Assembly: GCF_026672425.1 (NCBI RefSeq) | Contig: NZ_JAPPRC010000004.1 | Coordinates: 614,501-678,500 of the forward strand | Length of the DNA stretch: 64,000 bases | Reading direction: 5' to 3' | DNA from: Pannonibacter sp. SL95 | GTDB lineage: Bacteria; Pseudomonadota; Alphaproteobacteria; Rhizobiales; Stappiaceae | Shown here: one piece after another, positions 32,693 through 43,844 of the stretch | Layout of the letters: the number at the start of each line of letters is the position of its first letter | Position numbering within the stretch: the first letter of the stretch is position 1 | The notes under the pieces: generated by a model | Told to the model about the DNA's origin: nothing | The model's database searches: none | Seen by the model: only the letters and a program-made list of their open reading frames with translations | Program-made: the position numbers and the translations under genes

Positions 32693-34303
32693 TTAATCGG
32701 CATTCATTTCTCCGCCAGCGGAAAGCAGAGCGGCCCGCGTGTCTAGATCCAGCCGAGCGGAAACGCCCAGTTCGACCTCGACAACGGTTTCTGCTTCCCG
32801 TGCAATAAGATGCCTGGCGCCGATGTCGCCTTCCAACTGCCGCAGCTCGGTGAGGAAGGCGCTGTCGAAGAGCACCGGATTACCCCTTTTGCCATCGGCG
32901 GTCGCGACCGCAATGAGATGCCGGCGCGACCGGTCATGTGCAGAAATCAGCTGGTTGATCATTCCGGACGTGATTCCCGGCATGTCGGCCAGATGGATGA
33001 TGACACCGTCGAGGTCCTCGGGCAGCAAGGCAAGCCCGGCGCGGATCGAGCTGGCCATGCCAGAGGCGAAATCCGGATTATGGCAGATCACAACGTCGCG
33101 TTCGCCGACTTCTGCTGCAACCTTGTCTGCCATGTGACCGGTGACCAGGACAACAGGCGAGGCCTTGCTGTCGCATGTGGCATCCAGCGCATGGGCGACG
33201 AGGCTGCGTCCGTTCAATCTCGCGAGCAGCTTGTTGCCGCCCTCCATCCGGCTGGAGCGCCCAGCGGCAAGCACCAGGGCACCGAATCGCGGTTCCGGCC
33301 GCTCGGACGCCTGTTCCCGCAGGTGCGGGCGCGAGGTGATTTCCATGAGCAGGCCTCCAACACCCATGGCCGTGATATCGTCGGGCATCACGGGAATATC
33401 CGCCAGGAGGCGATGCAAGACCCAGTCGAAGCCGTTCTCCTTGGGACTGCGGGCGCAGCCGGGAGCGCCGATGACAGGCACGCCGCCAACATCGCCAAGC
33501 AGCATGAGATTGCCCGGATCGACCGGCATGCCAAAATGCAGCACAGTCCCTCCAGCCAGACGAATTGCCTCGGGCAGTACGTCATCGCAGTCCACCACCG
33601 CGGAGGCGCCGAACAGGATGATCAGACCCGCGCCCTGCTGCTGCATCGACTTGATCCCTGCAGCGACGGCAGCCGCGTCGTGGGCGGTGCGGAGCTCCGG
33701 CAGAAGCGGCGACCCCGTTGGCCGCAACCGGTCTTCCAGGACGCGGCGGGTCTTGTCCATGGTTGCCGGCTTGAGATGCGGCAGGCGCGTTGCCACAAGG
33801 CCGACCGGACGCGGACGATAGGCGGCGACACGGACCGCGCCCTCGCCCTGCAACGCGGCTGCATCGACCTGCGAACCGGCCACGGCAAAGGGGATGATCT
33901 TGGTTGTTGCAACCATCCGCCCGGCCAGAACCGGTGTCAGGTTGGGCAGCGTGGCAAGGGTGATTGCCGGATCGACCCGATTGAAGCGATGGACCGCGTC
34001 GACATCAAGCATCAGCAAGCCGTTGGCGCGGGCGTAAAGATTGACCCGGCCGGTGAACGGCGTGTCCCTGTCGATGTCGGAACCGGCCACGGCCGCCGAG
34101 AGCCGGTCGGCAGCGGCGTCCTCTGAGACATCCCCGGACTCGAATCGGGCGACAACGACAGTCTCGACGCCATCTTCGGCAAGGGCCGCCAGATCGTCTG
34201 CCGTGAGCACATGCCCTTTCTTGAGCACCCTTGACCCGATGCGCCGCCCATGCGCGAGCAGCGCGCCCTCGGCCTCGGCAAGAGACACCGGGCCAAAGCG
34301 CAT
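32693..34303 (-). CDS. Molybdopterin-binding/MobA-like nucleotidyltransferase fusion protein
   Basis: A 536-residue two-part protein. The N-terminal half (about 1-320) resembles MoeA/MogA molybdopterin-binding domains, with GLIILFGASAVVDCDD and GVPVIGAPGCARSPKENGFDWVL. The C-terminal part (about 335-520) is a MobA/MocA-like NTP transferase starting LVLAAGRSSRMEGGNKLLA, with HLADMPGI and GNPVLFD. Such fusions are thought to attach CMP or GMP to the molybdenum cofactor for hydroxylase-type enzymes. The start at 34303 overlaps the stop of the XdhC-like gene. No molybdenum hydroxylase lies in the window. Confidence 0.87.
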   Translation of the reverse strand: MRFGPVSLAEAEGALLAHGRRIGSRVLKKGHVLTADDLAALAEDGVETVVVARFESGDVSEDAAADRLSAAVAGSDIDRDTPFTGRVNLYARANGLLMLDVDAVHRFNRVDPAITLATLPNLTPVLAGRMVATTKIIPFAVAGSQVDAAALQGEGAVRVAAYRPRPVGLVATRLPHLKPATMDKTRRVLEDRLRPTGSPLLPELRTAHDAAAVAAGIKSMQQQGAGLIILFGASAVVDCDDVLPEAIRLAGGTVLHFGMPVDPGNLMLLGDVGGVPVIGAPGCARSPKENGFDWVLHRLLADIPVMPDDITAMGVGGLLMEITSRPHLREQASERPEPRFGALVLAAGRSSRMEGGNKLLARLNGRSLVAHALDATCDSKASPVVLVTGHMADKVAAEVGERDVVICHNPDFASGMASSIRAGLALLPEDLDGVIIHLADMPGITSGMINQLISAHDRSRRHLIAVATADGKRGNPVLFDSAFLTELRQLEGDIGARHLIAREAETVVEVELGVSARLDLDTRAALLSAGGEMNAD

Positions 34304-35013
34304 CAGCGTGCCCCGCCGGGTGTAGGTAGATTGCTCTGGCGCAGCGCTCCAATAACCTCGGCAAGCACCGCCACGGCGATCTCTGCCGGCGATGAGGCGC
34401 CAATCGAGAGGCCAATCGGCGCGCGGATTCGCGCGACGTCCGCCTCTGTCAGTCCGGCGGCCATCAATCGCTCCGCCCGTTTGCCATGGGTCTTGCGGCT
34501 GCCGAGTGCGCCGACATAGAAGCATCCCGCTTGCAGCGCGGCGATCAAGGGCATGTCATCGATTTTGGGGTCATGCGTCACGGCCGCGAGCGCGGTGTAG
34601 GCATCCAGCGGCGTTCGGGCGAGCACCTCGTCCGGCCACTCGGCTCGCAGCACGCGCGGAGGAAAGCGCTCCTCACTGGCAAACGCCGTTCTCGGATCAA
34701 TGACCGTTACGTCAAAGCCCGCGATCTCGGCCATCGGCAGCAGCGCCTGAGAGATATGGACAGCGCCGATGATCACGAGTCGCGGCGATGGAACCGAAAC
34801 GGTCAGAAACGCGGCGCGGCCGTCCGGCGCCTCGACCTGACCGGACGCACCGCTGCGAAAACGCTTTTCCAGCTCAGGATAGAGCGGGTCGTCGGCAGAC
34901 AGGGTGGCAGCCTGGACAAGGCGCTGGCTGCCATCTTGCAGATCAGTCACAAGGATCGCCGCCTGCCGCCGTGCCCTGGCCTCATTCAGGGCCGAAAGGA
35001 GATCAAGCCGCAT
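34303..35013 (-). CDS. XdhC-family protein, Rossmann half
   Basis: A 236-residue protein matching the C-terminal half of XdhC/CoxI maturation factors. A nucleotide-binding strand reads LVIIGAVHISQALLPMAEIAGFDVTVIDPR, cited here in part as GAVHISQALLPMAEIAGF; the family's GAGHV is altered to GAVHI. YVGALGSRKTHGKRAERL and RIRAPIGLSIGA are the usual later signatures. XdhC proteins insert or sulfurate molybdenum cofactor in xanthine or CO dehydrogenases. It overlaps both neighbours, so the three genes are one coupled unit. Confidence 0.88.
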   Translation of the reverse strand: MRLDLLSALNEARARRQAAILVTDLQDGSQRLVQAATLSADDPLYPELEKRFRSGASGQVEAPDGRAAFLTVSVPSPRLVIIGAVHISQALLPMAEIAGFDVTVIDPRTAFASEERFPPRVLRAEWPDEVLARTPLDAYTALAAVTHDPKIDDMPLIAALQAGCFYVGALGSRKTHGKRAERLMAAGLTEADVARIRAPIGLSIGASSPAEIAVAVLAEVIGALRQSNLPTPGGAR

Positions 35014-35359
35014 CGGTCACGGGCTCCACATAAACGCGGATCCGGCCGCCACAGGACAGGCCGACGCGCCAGGCGGTTTCGTCCGCCACGCCGAACTCGA
35101 GCATCGTTGCACGGCCGCTGGTGATCGCATCAAGTGCCTCGCTGACGACGGACCCTTCGACACAGCCGCCGGACACCGATCCTTCGAAATTGCCTTCCGA
35201 ATCGATGACGAGGTGAGAGCCGACCGGACGCGGAGCAGATCCCCAGGTTTCGACCACGGTTGCGATGGCTGCCTTGCGCCCCGACTGCACCCAGCGTTCA
35301 GCCACGGCCAGAACGTCGAGGTGATGCGGAGCGGACCCCGATTGCGTCCCCGGTTGCAT
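35003..35359 (-). CDS. XdhC/CoxI-family protein, N-terminal half
   Basis: A 118-residue protein matching the N-terminal XdhC/CoxI domain: WGSAPRPVGSHLVI, then SVSGGCVEGSVVSEA and LSCGGRIRVYVEP at the end. Its C-terminus overlaps the Rossmann-half gene by 11 bases, so the usual single XdhC chain is encoded here as two proteins. The start at 35359 (MQPGTQSG) is chosen because sequence before it does not resemble the family. First gene of the minus-strand trio. Confidence 0.85.
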   Translation of the reverse strand: MQPGTQSGSAPHHLDVLAVAERWVQSGRKAAIATVVETWGSAPRPVGSHLVIDSEGNFEGSVSGGCVEGSVVSEALDAITSGRATMLEFGVADETAWRVGLSCGGRIRVYVEPVTDAA

Positions 35360-35475
35360 GCACTGCCTCCCTGACGGCGATAGTATTCTCCGTTCCTTTG
35401 AGCATATAGGGCGGTTCAGATGGCGGAAAGGGTCACGGCTGTCACCAGCTGCGGAACTGTCGCAGCGGCGCTCAA

Positions 35476-35511
35476 ACGAAAACAGCGCCCCAGGTTGCCC
35501 TGGGACGCTGC
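35476..35511 (-). terminator. Terminator of pckA
   Basis: On the minus strand a stem of about 13 base pairs with one mismatch (CAGCGTCCCAGG and partner) is followed by TTTTCGTTT. It lies about 50 bases past the pckA stop. A second hairpin (CCGTCTG...CAGACGG) sits between it and the stop. Confidence 0.8.
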
Positions 35512-35560
35512 GAGGAGCCGTCTGCCGGCGGACAGACGGTCCTGAAGTCATGCTGGCCGG

Positions 35561-37171
<1,611 letters not shown>

Positions 37172-37627
37172 GGTCGCGCAATCCCTGTCGAAGAACCTGA
37201 AGTGGAGCGGCGGGGGGAGGGGCATTTACCTTTACGCTGCCTCCCAAGTCCCGCGGCAGTCGGACCCTAGTTGATTGAGAGTTCCGCAACAAGTGATCCA
37301 TTCAGATGACCGTCACACTAAATCGATTAAAAGACGAAGACTTTGCGTCGGGATTTATTTCAGGGGTTAAATTTAAGCAAAACTGTGGCAGAAGCGGTTT
37401 TGTCTTTGCTTAATCGTTTGACTGGATGTGCACGGTTAACGTCTCGCTGCCGCACGTGATGCAGGTCACAGCTTTGCCGATTAATCAGATCATCCGCTCA
37501 GATCCGTCGTATTCGGCGCAATAACGTTTGGTCGCGGCGAAGCATTGCCTTATTTTATGCGCAATTGCGGGACCAAAAGCTGAAGAGAGATGAGACCTTG
37601 ACGGATCAAAGGACAAAGACCCGCATC
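37172..37627. other. Divergent control region between pckA and chvI
   Basis: A 456-base gap, lower in GC than its flanks, with several AT-rich tracts around 37310-37400 (TTAATCG and TTTAAG stretches). No gene is seen. It must hold both divergent promoters. An in-frame TTG at 37598 could extend ChvI by ten residues. I cannot assign individual -35/-10 boxes or a ChvI site reliably. Confidence 0.55.
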
Positions 37628-38326
37628 ATGCCTACGATTGCCTTGGTCGATGACGACCGCAACATTCTCACTTCAGTGTCGATTGCGCTGGAATCCGAAG
37701 GTTACCGGGTCCAGACCTACACCGACGGCGCGTCGGCGCTCGATGGGCTGCAGGCTGATCCCCCGACCCTCGCGATCTTCGACATCAAGATGCCGCGCAT
37801 GGACGGAATGGAGCTGCTGCGGCGCCTGCGCCAGACCTCCGATATGCCGGTGATCTTCCTGACGTCGAAAGACGACGAGATCGACGAACTGTTCGGCCTG
37901 AAGATGGGCGCTGACGACTTCATCCGGAAGCCGTTCTCCCAGCGGCTGCTGGTCGAGCGCGTGCGTGCCGTCCTGCGCCGCGTTTCGCCGCGTGATGCCT
38001 CCGCCCCGCGCGAGGATGCCGACAAGCTGCTCGAGCGCGGCTTGCTGCTGATGGACCAGGAGCGGCACACCTGCACCTGGAACGGCAAGCCGGTGACGCT
38101 GACGGTCACGGAATTCCTGATCCTGTCGGCCCTGGCGCAGCGTCCGGGCGTGGTCAAGAGCCGCAATGCCCTCATGGACGCGGCCTATGACGATCAGGTC
38201 TATGTTGACGACCGCACCATCGATAGCCACATCAAGCGCCTGCGCAAGAAGTTCAAGATGGTCGACGACGACTTCGACATGATCGAAACGCTGTACGGTG
38301 TTGGCTATCGCTTCCGCGAAACCTGA
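37628..38326 (+). CDS. chvI: Two-component response regulator ChvI
   Basis: A 232-residue OmpR-type regulator. The receiver starts [20 protein letters not shown]; the phosphoacceptor is Asp52 in [12 protein letters not shown]-terminal winged helix ends [14 protein letters not shown] and [13 protein letters not shown]. The sequence is the conserved ChvI/BvrR/ExoR-pathway regulator controlling envelope, acid response and host-association genes in Rhizobiales. The ATG at 37628 fits homologues; a TTG at 37598 is possible. chvG follows after 79 bases. Confidence 0.95.
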   Translation: MPTIALVDDDRNILTSVSIALESEGYRVQTYTDGASALDGLQADPPTLAIFDIKMPRMDGMELLRRLRQTSDMPVIFLTSKDDEIDELFGLKMGADDFIRKPFSQRLLVERVRAVLRRVSPRDASAPREDADKLLERGLLLMDQERHTCTWNGKPVTLTVTEFLILSALAQRPGVVKSRNALMDAAYDDQVYVDDRTIDSHIKRLRKKFKMVDDDFDMIETLYGVGYRFRET

Positions 38327-38405
38327 TGCCCTGGTGTAGTCGGATCGCAGCAGAACGCTGGCCCGAGGCCGAAGGCGCGAGCCTCGCCCCCAGCAACGGG
38401 ATGCA

Positions 38406-40253
38406 ATGGTAACCGAGACGGACAAGGATGACGCGAGCCTGCGCACGGCCGACCCGGCCGGCGAACGGGTGCCCGCGCCTTTGCGCCGGCTTGGCAATCC
38501 CCGCCTGCGCCGACGTGCCCGCGCGCGCATTGGCGCGTTTCTCGGCACCTATGTATTTTCCTCGCTGACCAAGCGCATCGTGGTGCTGAACCTCGCCGGG
38601 CTGATCGCGCTGGTGTCGGGCATTCTGTATCTCAACCAGTTTCGTGCCGGCCTGATCGACGCCCGGGTGCAGAGCCTGCTGACACAGGGCGAGATCATCG
38701 CCAGCGCCATCGCCGCCTCGGCAACGGTTGACACCGGGGCGATCAGCGTCGATCCGGAAAAGCTGCTCCAGCTTCAGGCCGGCGAGACGCTCGGACCGGA
38801 CTCCGACAGCCTGACCTCGCTCGATTTTCCGGTGAACCCGGAACGGGTTGGCCCGGTTCTGCGCCGGCTGATCTCTCCGACCAAAACCCGAGCCCGGATC
38901 TATGATCCCGATGGCATGCTGATCCTCGATTCGCGCCATCTCTATTCCGGACCGCAGATCCTGCGGTTTGATCTGCCGCCGCCTGAAGGCGAGGAAATCG
39001 GCATGGTCGACCGGATCTGGCAATCGGTGAAGCTCTGGATGCGCCAGGGGGATCTGCCGCTGTACCAGGAGGCGGGTGGCGGTGACGGCCGGATCTATCC
39101 GGAAGTGGAAGCGGCGCTTGCGGGGTCTCCGGCGAGCGTTGTGCGTGTTTCCCAGCGCGGTGAACTGATCGTGTCGGTGGCTGTCCCGATCCAGCGCTTC
39201 CGCGCCGTGCTTGGCACGCTGCTGTTGTCGACGCAGGGCGGTGACATTGACGCCATCGTCAGCGCCGAACGCATCGCCATCATGCGCGTCTTCCTGGTTG
39301 CAGCGGTGGTGATGTTCATCATGTCGGTGCTGCTCGCCGGCACGATCGCCGGCCCGGTCCGGCGGCTCGCCGCTGCGGCGGACCGGGTGCGCAAGGGATC
39401 CAACTCACGCCAGGAAATCCCTGACTTCTCCGACCGCCAGGACGAAATCGGCCATCTGGCACGTGCATTCCGCGACATGACCAATGCGCTCTATAACCGC
39501 ATGGATGCGATCGAGCGCTTCGCCGCCGATGTGGCGCATGAGTTGAAGAACCCGCTGACCTCGCTGCGCAGTGCCGTGGAAACCCTGCCGCTGGCCAAGT
39601 CGGATACGTCCAAGGCGCGGTTGCTGGAAGTCATCCAGCATGACGTGCGCCGTCTCGACCGGCTGATCACCGATATCTCCGATGCATCCCGGCTCGATGC
39701 CGAGCTTTCACGCGGCAATGCCGAGGTGCTCGATGTCGCGAACCTGCTGCGCGGTGTGGCCGACATGAGCAACCAGCGCGCCGCTGCCGACGCGCCGCGC
39801 GTGATTCTCACCATTGCCGACGCAAAACCGGAGAAAGCCGGCGAGAAGGCACCGGACAAGCCCTATGAGATGATGGGCTATGACAGCCGACTGGCCCAGG
39901 TCATCAACAATCTCATCGACAATGCCCGCTCCTTCTCTCCGGAAGGGGGCACGGTGCGCATCGGTGCCAGCCGCAAGGCAGGGCGCATCATCGTCACCGT
40001 CGATGATGACGGACCGGGCATTCGGGCGGAGAAAATCGAGCGCATCTTTGAGCGGTTTTACACGGACCGGCCGGACGGCGAGGACTTCGGCAACAACTCC
40101 GGTCTTGGTCTGTCGATCTCGCGCCAGATCATCGAGGCGCACAAGGGCACCATCTGCGCGGAGAACCGGATGGAAGCCGATCCTGCCGCAGGCGGCAGCC
40201 GCATCGCCGGTGCGCGCTTCACCATCTCCCTGCCGGCCGGACGGCCGGCATGA
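38406..40253 (+). CDS. chvG: Sensor histidine kinase ChvG
   Basis: A 615-residue membrane kinase. Membrane segments lie at about residues 57-76 and 293-315, bracketing a periplasmic sensor of about 215 residues. HAMP follows (about 316-368). The H-box is FAADVAHELKNPLTSLRSA with His378. The ATPase shows the N-box VINNLIDNARSFSPEGG, DDDGPGI and GLGLSISRQI. In Sinorhizobium and Brucella (ExoS/BvrS) it phosphorylates ChvI and is held back by periplasmic ExoR. It overlaps hprK by ATGA. Confidence 0.95.
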   Translation: MVTETDKDDASLRTADPAGERVPAPLRRLGNPRLRRRARARIGAFLGTYVFSSLTKRIVVLNLAGLIALVSGILYLNQFRAGLIDARVQSLLTQGEIIASAIAASATVDTGAISVDPEKLLQLQAGETLGPDSDSLTSLDFPVNPERVGPVLRRLISPTKTRARIYDPDGMLILDSRHLYSGPQILRFDLPPPEGEEIGMVDRIWQSVKLWMRQGDLPLYQEAGGGDGRIYPEVEAALAGSPASVVRVSQRGELIVSVAVPIQRFRAVLGTLLLSTQGGDIDAIVSAERIAIMRVFLVAAVVMFIMSVLLAGTIAGPVRRLAAAADRVRKGSNSRQEIPDFSDRQDEIGHLARAFRDMTNALYNRMDAIERFAADVAHELKNPLTSLRSAVETLPLAKSDTSKARLLEVIQHDVRRLDRLITDISDASRLDAELSRGNAEVLDVANLLRGVADMSNQRAAADAPRVILTIADAKPEKAGEKAPDKPYEMMGYDSRLAQVINNLIDNARSFSPEGGTVRIGASRKAGRIIVTVDDDGPGIRAEKIERIFERFYTDRPDGEDFGNNSGLGLSISRQIIEAHKGTICAENRMEADPAAGGSRIAGARFTISLPAGRPA

Positions 40254-40741
40254 CTGACGGCAGTGCAGGACCGGATGATGGGCCATTCCAGCACGCCACT
40301 GCCGTGCTGCTGGGCTGCAACGGTGTGTTGCTGCGCGGTCCGTCGGGATCCGGAAAATCGCTCCTGGCGCAAATGCTCCTGGCAGAGGCGCGCGCGCGCC
40401 GGCACTTTGCCGCGCTGATAGGCGACGACCGTGTCCAGCTGATCGCTGGGTCGTTTGGCCTGATCGCAGCGGGGGCGCCCGCAATTGCCGGTCTCGTTGA
40501 ACTGCGCGGACGCGGAATTCAGCGCCACTTGCATGAGCCACAGGCACTTATCCGGCTTGTTGTGGATCTGGTGCTTCCGGCAGATCTGGAACGGATGCCG
40601 GCGGATGGACAATTGCAATGCGTGCTGGCCGGGGTCAGCCTGCCGCTGCAACCGGTGCCGGCAGGGTCGTCAATGCACCAGCTGGCTCTGGTGCGCGCGG
40701 CGCTGCGGGAGGTCTGCGGTGATGCTGGCTGCCCGCTTTAA
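40250..40741 (+). CDS. hprK: HPr kinase/phosphorylase, short alphaproteobacterial form
   Basis: A 163-residue protein corresponding to the C-terminal catalytic domain only of HprK. The P-loop is GPSGSGKS at residues 30-37, then LIGDDRVQL, and the family VELRGRGIQ segment. The Gram-positive N-terminal domain is absent, as is normal in Rhizobiales. It phosphorylates and dephosphorylates a serine of HPr (encoded just downstream), linking metabolic state to PTS and ChvGI signalling. Its start overlaps the chvG stop. Confidence 0.93.
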   Translation: MTDGSAGPDDGPFQHATAVLLGCNGVLLRGPSGSGKSLLAQMLLAEARARRHFAALIGDDRVQLIAGSFGLIAAGAPAIAGLVELRGRGIQRHLHEPQALIRLVVDLVLPADLERMPADGQLQCVLAGVSLPLQPVPAGSSMHQLALVRAALREVCGDAGCPL

Positions 40742-40873
40742 TTTGAATTTGGCCAAAAACGACTTGCTTTGCGCCTTCGCCTTGCCGACATTGCGGGCAA
40801 GCCGCCGGATGCGGACAGCGCTGCCGCAAGAACGCAAAGAACGTCAGGACGGTCTAGGACAGGTCGGGCAAGG

Positions 40874-41278
40874 ATGATCGGACTCGTACTCGTAACTCAC
40901 GGCCGTCTGGCCGAGGAATTCAAGGCGGCGCTGGAGCACGTGGTAGGGCCACAGTCTCAAATCGCGACCATCTGCATCGGTCCGGAAGACAACATGGAAC
41001 AGCGGCGTCAGGACATTCTGGATGCCGTCGCAGCCGTCAACAGCGGCGCAGGTGTTGTTCTGCTGACCGACATGTTCGGAGGCACGCCCTCCAATCTTGC
41101 GATCTCGGTCATGGACGGCAAGACCATCGAGGTGGTTGCCGGCGTCAATCTTCCGCTCCTGATCAAGCTTGCCAGCCTACGCGCCGATCGTGGTCTGCCC
41201 GAAGCAGTGGACGAAGCGCGCAAAGCCGGGCAAAAGTACATTTCCGTCGCCAGCCAGGTGCTCTCCGGCCAGGTGTGA
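40874..41278 (+). CDS. PTS EIIA component, mannose/fructose-like regulatory type
   Basis: A 134-residue EIIA of the mannose family. His9 in VLVTHGRLAEEF is the expected phosphorylation site and VLLTDMFGGTPSNLA is the family signature. No EIIB/C permease genes are present, so it belongs to the regulatory PTS, receiving phosphate from HPr without sugar transport. The start at 40874 is set by the IGLVLVTHG strand; the 132 bases after hprK hold no other gene. It overlaps the long form of the ptsH frame. Confidence 0.93.
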   Translation: MIGLVLVTHGRLAEEFKAALEHVVGPQSQIATICIGPEDNMEQRRQDILDAVAAVNSGAGVVLLTDMFGGTPSNLAISVMDGKTIEVVAGVNLPLLIKLASLRADRGLPEAVDEARKAGQKYISVASQVLSGQV

Positions 41279-41310
41279 CGCGCAAAGTTCCAGGACCCTG
41301 CCTGCATAAA

Positions 41311-41586
41311 ATGACGCGACTTGAACAGGACCTTTCCATCGTCAACAAGCGTGGCCTTCATGCCCGCGCTTCCGCCAAGCTGGTAAAGCTGGTCGAGACC
41401 TTTTCCTCGCAGGTGCACGTGTCCAAGGACGGCCAGACCGTCGGTGGCAACTCCATCATGGGGCTGATGATGCTCGCGGCCGCGCCGGGTTGCTGCATCC
41501 ATGTCGTGGTCGAAGGCTCGGATGCCGATGCCGCGATGGCCGCGATTGCTGCGCTTGTTGCTGATCGTTTCGGCGAAGAAGACTGA
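41311..41586 (+). CDS. ptsH: Phosphocarrier protein HPr
   Basis: A 91-residue HPr. His17 in NKRGLHARASAKLV takes phosphate from EI. Ser48 in GGNSIMGLMMLAAA is the HprK target. The start at 41311 (MTRLEQDLSI) is preferred; an in-frame GTG at 41275 would overlap the EIIA stop. Last gene of the chvI-chvG-hprK-EIIA-ptsH run. EI (ptsP) is not in this window. Confidence 0.95.
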   Translation: MTRLEQDLSIVNKRGLHARASAKLVKLVETFSSQVHVSKDGQTVGGNSIMGLMMLAAAPGCCIHVVVEGSDADAAMAAIAALVADRFGEED

Positions 41587-41716
41587 ATTCCAGCCGTTAT
41601 GCCTGCGAGCCGCGCCGGCTTTACCGTTTTGGTCATCGATTTCTGCCATTCCCTTGCCGCAGTGCACCTGAATGTGCTGTAAGGGCGCTGGACCAACGAA
41701 TGACGAGATCGAGACG

Positions 41717-42337
41717 ATGACCATCCGCTATCACAGGAACGACCTGCCGGACCTTTCGCACTATCAGGGCGTGACGGCTGTTGCGGTGGACACGGAAACC
41801 CTTGGCCTCAATCCGCACCGCGACCGCCTGTGCGTCGTGCAGCTGTCGCCCGGCGACGGCTCTGCTGACGTGGTGCAGATCGACCGTGGCCAGAAGAGCG
41901 CGCCGCATCTGGCGCGCCTGTTCACCGATCCGTCCGTGACCAAGATTTTCCACTTCGCGCGGTTTGATGTGGCCGTGCTGTACCACTACCTCGGCATCGA
42001 GGTCGCGCCGGTGTTCTGCACCAAGATCGCCTCGAAGCTGGTGCGCACCTACACCGATCGCCACGGTCTGAAGGACATCACGCGCGAGCTGATCGGCGTG
42101 GAACTGTCGAAGCAGCAGCAGAGCTCGGACTGGGCCGCTGAAACGCTGACAGACGCGCAGCTCGCCTATGCCGCTTCGGATGTGCTGTACCTGCACGCCC
42201 TGAAGCGCCAGCTCGAGGTGATGCTGGCCCGCGAAGAGCGCAGCGGCTTCGCCAACGCATGTTTCGACTTCCTGCCGACCCGTGCGCGTCTTGATCTGAT
42301 CGGCTGGGACGAAGAAGACATTTTCGCCCACAGCTGA
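41717..42337 (+). CDS. rnd: Ribonuclease D-like 3'-5' exonuclease, short form
   Basis: A 206-residue DEDDy exonuclease. Exo I is VAVDTETLGLN, Exo II is IFHFARFDVAVLYHYLG, and Exo III is YAASDVLYLHAL. The HRDC domains of classic RNase D are absent, as in other short alphaproteobacterial forms, so the substrate (tRNA or other RNA 3' ends) is inferred. The ATG at 41717 lies ten bases after a GAGA-type ribosome site. It precedes lptC, a conserved Rhizobiales arrangement. Confidence 0.88.
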   Translation: MTIRYHRNDLPDLSHYQGVTAVAVDTETLGLNPHRDRLCVVQLSPGDGSADVVQIDRGQKSAPHLARLFTDPSVTKIFHFARFDVAVLYHYLGIEVAPVFCTKIASKLVRTYTDRHGLKDITRELIGVELSKQQQSSDWAAETLTDAQLAYAASDVLYLHALKRQLEVMLAREERSGFANACFDFLPTRARLDLIGWDEEDIFAHS

Positions 42338-42451
42338 GACAGCTGTTGGCCCCGCCCCCTGCCTTGCAGGCGGCTTCATGGTGATGAGCCGGCAGATCCT
42401 GGGGTTTGCCGGTCAGGATTGGCAGACTGATGTCTGCCACTTTATTGTTTA

Positions 42452-43216
42452 ATGTACGTGCCCCATATGGAGGCGCAGTCAGGTCTTGGGGAAGCCTGGC
42501 ATCCGATTGATCCAACGGCTCCGGTGGGACGGGCCATAGCGGCGAGGCAGCTCTTGAGCTCTGACGCGTGGGAGGGTGAAGCGGGCGCGCGGCTGACGCG
42601 TGCACGCGGCGACGCGCGCCGGCATTCGGGCCGCGTGCGGGTGCTGCGCATCCTCTTCCCCTTGCTCGGTATCGGCATTCTTGCCGTGATGGCCGGGCTG
42701 ATTGTCCTGTTCAACTTTCTCACCAGCCTTGGTATCGGCAACGTCATGCTGACGGCCGAAGGTCTCGTGATGGATCGCCCCGAGCTGTCCGGTCATGACG
42801 GCGACCGCTCCTATAAGGTTTCGGCCGTGCGCGCGATCCAGCGCATCACCGATCCCCGCATCATCGACCTTGAGACCATCACGGCGGAGATCGTCATGGG
42901 CGAAGGCGAACGGGCGGCGATTACGGCGAACAAGGGCACGTACAACAACGGAGCGGAGACCCTGCTGCTGAAGGACGGCATCAAGCTGGACTGGAGCGGC
43001 GACTATGACGCCGAGTTTTCGTCGGTCGAGGTCGATCTGAAGACCGGAGAGGTCCGCACGTCGGATCCTCTCGTGGTCCGTTCGACGCAAGGTGACATAA
43101 GTGCAGGAAAATTCACTTATGATCAGGACAATGGCGTGGTCCGCTTCACCAATGGTATCAAGATGACGTTACGGCCGGGTGCAGCCAAGATGGCCACCAA
43201 GGATACGGAGAATTGA
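42452..43216 (+). CDS. lptC: LPS export ABC transporter periplasmic protein LptC
   Basis: A 254-residue bitopic protein. A cytosolic N-terminus of about 65 residues precedes one membrane segment (about 69-91, LGIGILAVMAGLIVLFNFL). A periplasmic beta-jellyroll follows, with the ITADKG-like ITANKGTYNNGAETLLLKD. It takes LPS from LptBFG and hands it to LptA. There is no good ribosome site before 42452; ATG 42467 after a purine-poor stretch is an alternative. Tightly linked to lptA. Confidence 0.88.
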   Translation: MYVPHMEAQSGLGEAWHPIDPTAPVGRAIAARQLLSSDAWEGEAGARLTRARGDARRHSGRVRVLRILFPLLGIGILAVMAGLIVLFNFLTSLGIGNVMLTAEGLVMDRPELSGHDGDRSYKVSAVRAIQRITDPRIIDLETITAEIVMGEGERAAITANKGTYNNGAETLLLKDGIKLDWSGDYDAEFSSVEVDLKTGEVRTSDPLVVRSTQGDISAGKFTYDQDNGVVRFTNGIKMTLRPGAAKMATKDTEN

Positions 43217-43218
43217 AG

Positions 43219-43761
43219 ATGAAGGGCATTTCCCTGCTTGCCGCTGCGGCCCTGATTGCCCTTGTCCCTGGGCTGGCTGGCGCGCAGACCTTTTCAAACG
43301 CCTTTGCCGGTTTTGGCGACAACGACAAGGAACCGATCCAGATCGAGGCGCAGGAGCTGCAGGTCGAGGATAAGACCAACAGCGCCACCTTCACCGGTGA
43401 CGTTCTCGTGTCTCAGGGCGAGACCCGCATGAAGACGCAGAAGCTGCGGGTGTTCTATGACGGCAAGGCCGACGGCGGTGTGCAGCAGCGCATCATGCGC
43501 CTGGAGGCCAATGGCCGCGTCTACATCTCGTCCAAGGACCAGACCGCAACCGGCGATGAAGCCAGCTTCGACATGGCTCGCAAGATCATGGTGATGACCG
43601 GCCAGCAGGTCGTGCTCAGCCAGGGGCCGAACGTCGTTGTCGGCAACAAGCTGACCATCAACCTTGAAACCGGCAAGGCCGATCTCGAAGCGCCGAAGTC
43701 GGGCCGCGTCAAGGTGCTGATCCAGCCGAACAGCCTGAACGGAAAGGGCACCGGCAACTGA
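43219..43761 (+). CDS. lptA: LPS transport periplasmic protein LptA
   Basis: A 180-residue OstA-type protein. A signal peptide ends near AGAQ (about residue 23). The mature part shows [19 protein letters not shown] and [19 protein letters not shown], which fit LptA's repeating beta strands; it bridges LptC to LptD across the periplasm. The start at 43219 is two bases after the lptC stop; the reading frame also opens at a TTG six bases earlier. lptB follows after 83 bases. Confidence 0.92.
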   Translation: MKGISLLAAAALIALVPGLAGAQTFSNAFAGFGDNDKEPIQIEAQELQVEDKTNSATFTGDVLVSQGETRMKTQKLRVFYDGKADGGVQQRIMRLEANGRVYISSKDQTATGDEASFDMARKIMVMTGQQVVLSQGPNVVVGNKLTINLETGKADLEAPKSGRVKVLIQPNSLNGKGTGN

Positions 43762-43844
43762 TCAGTTGCCGGGTTGCGGCGCTGACGTCGATCTGCGCCG
43801 CTGCCCCCTGTTTCGGACTTCCCTCATTATCAGGACGCCCACGC

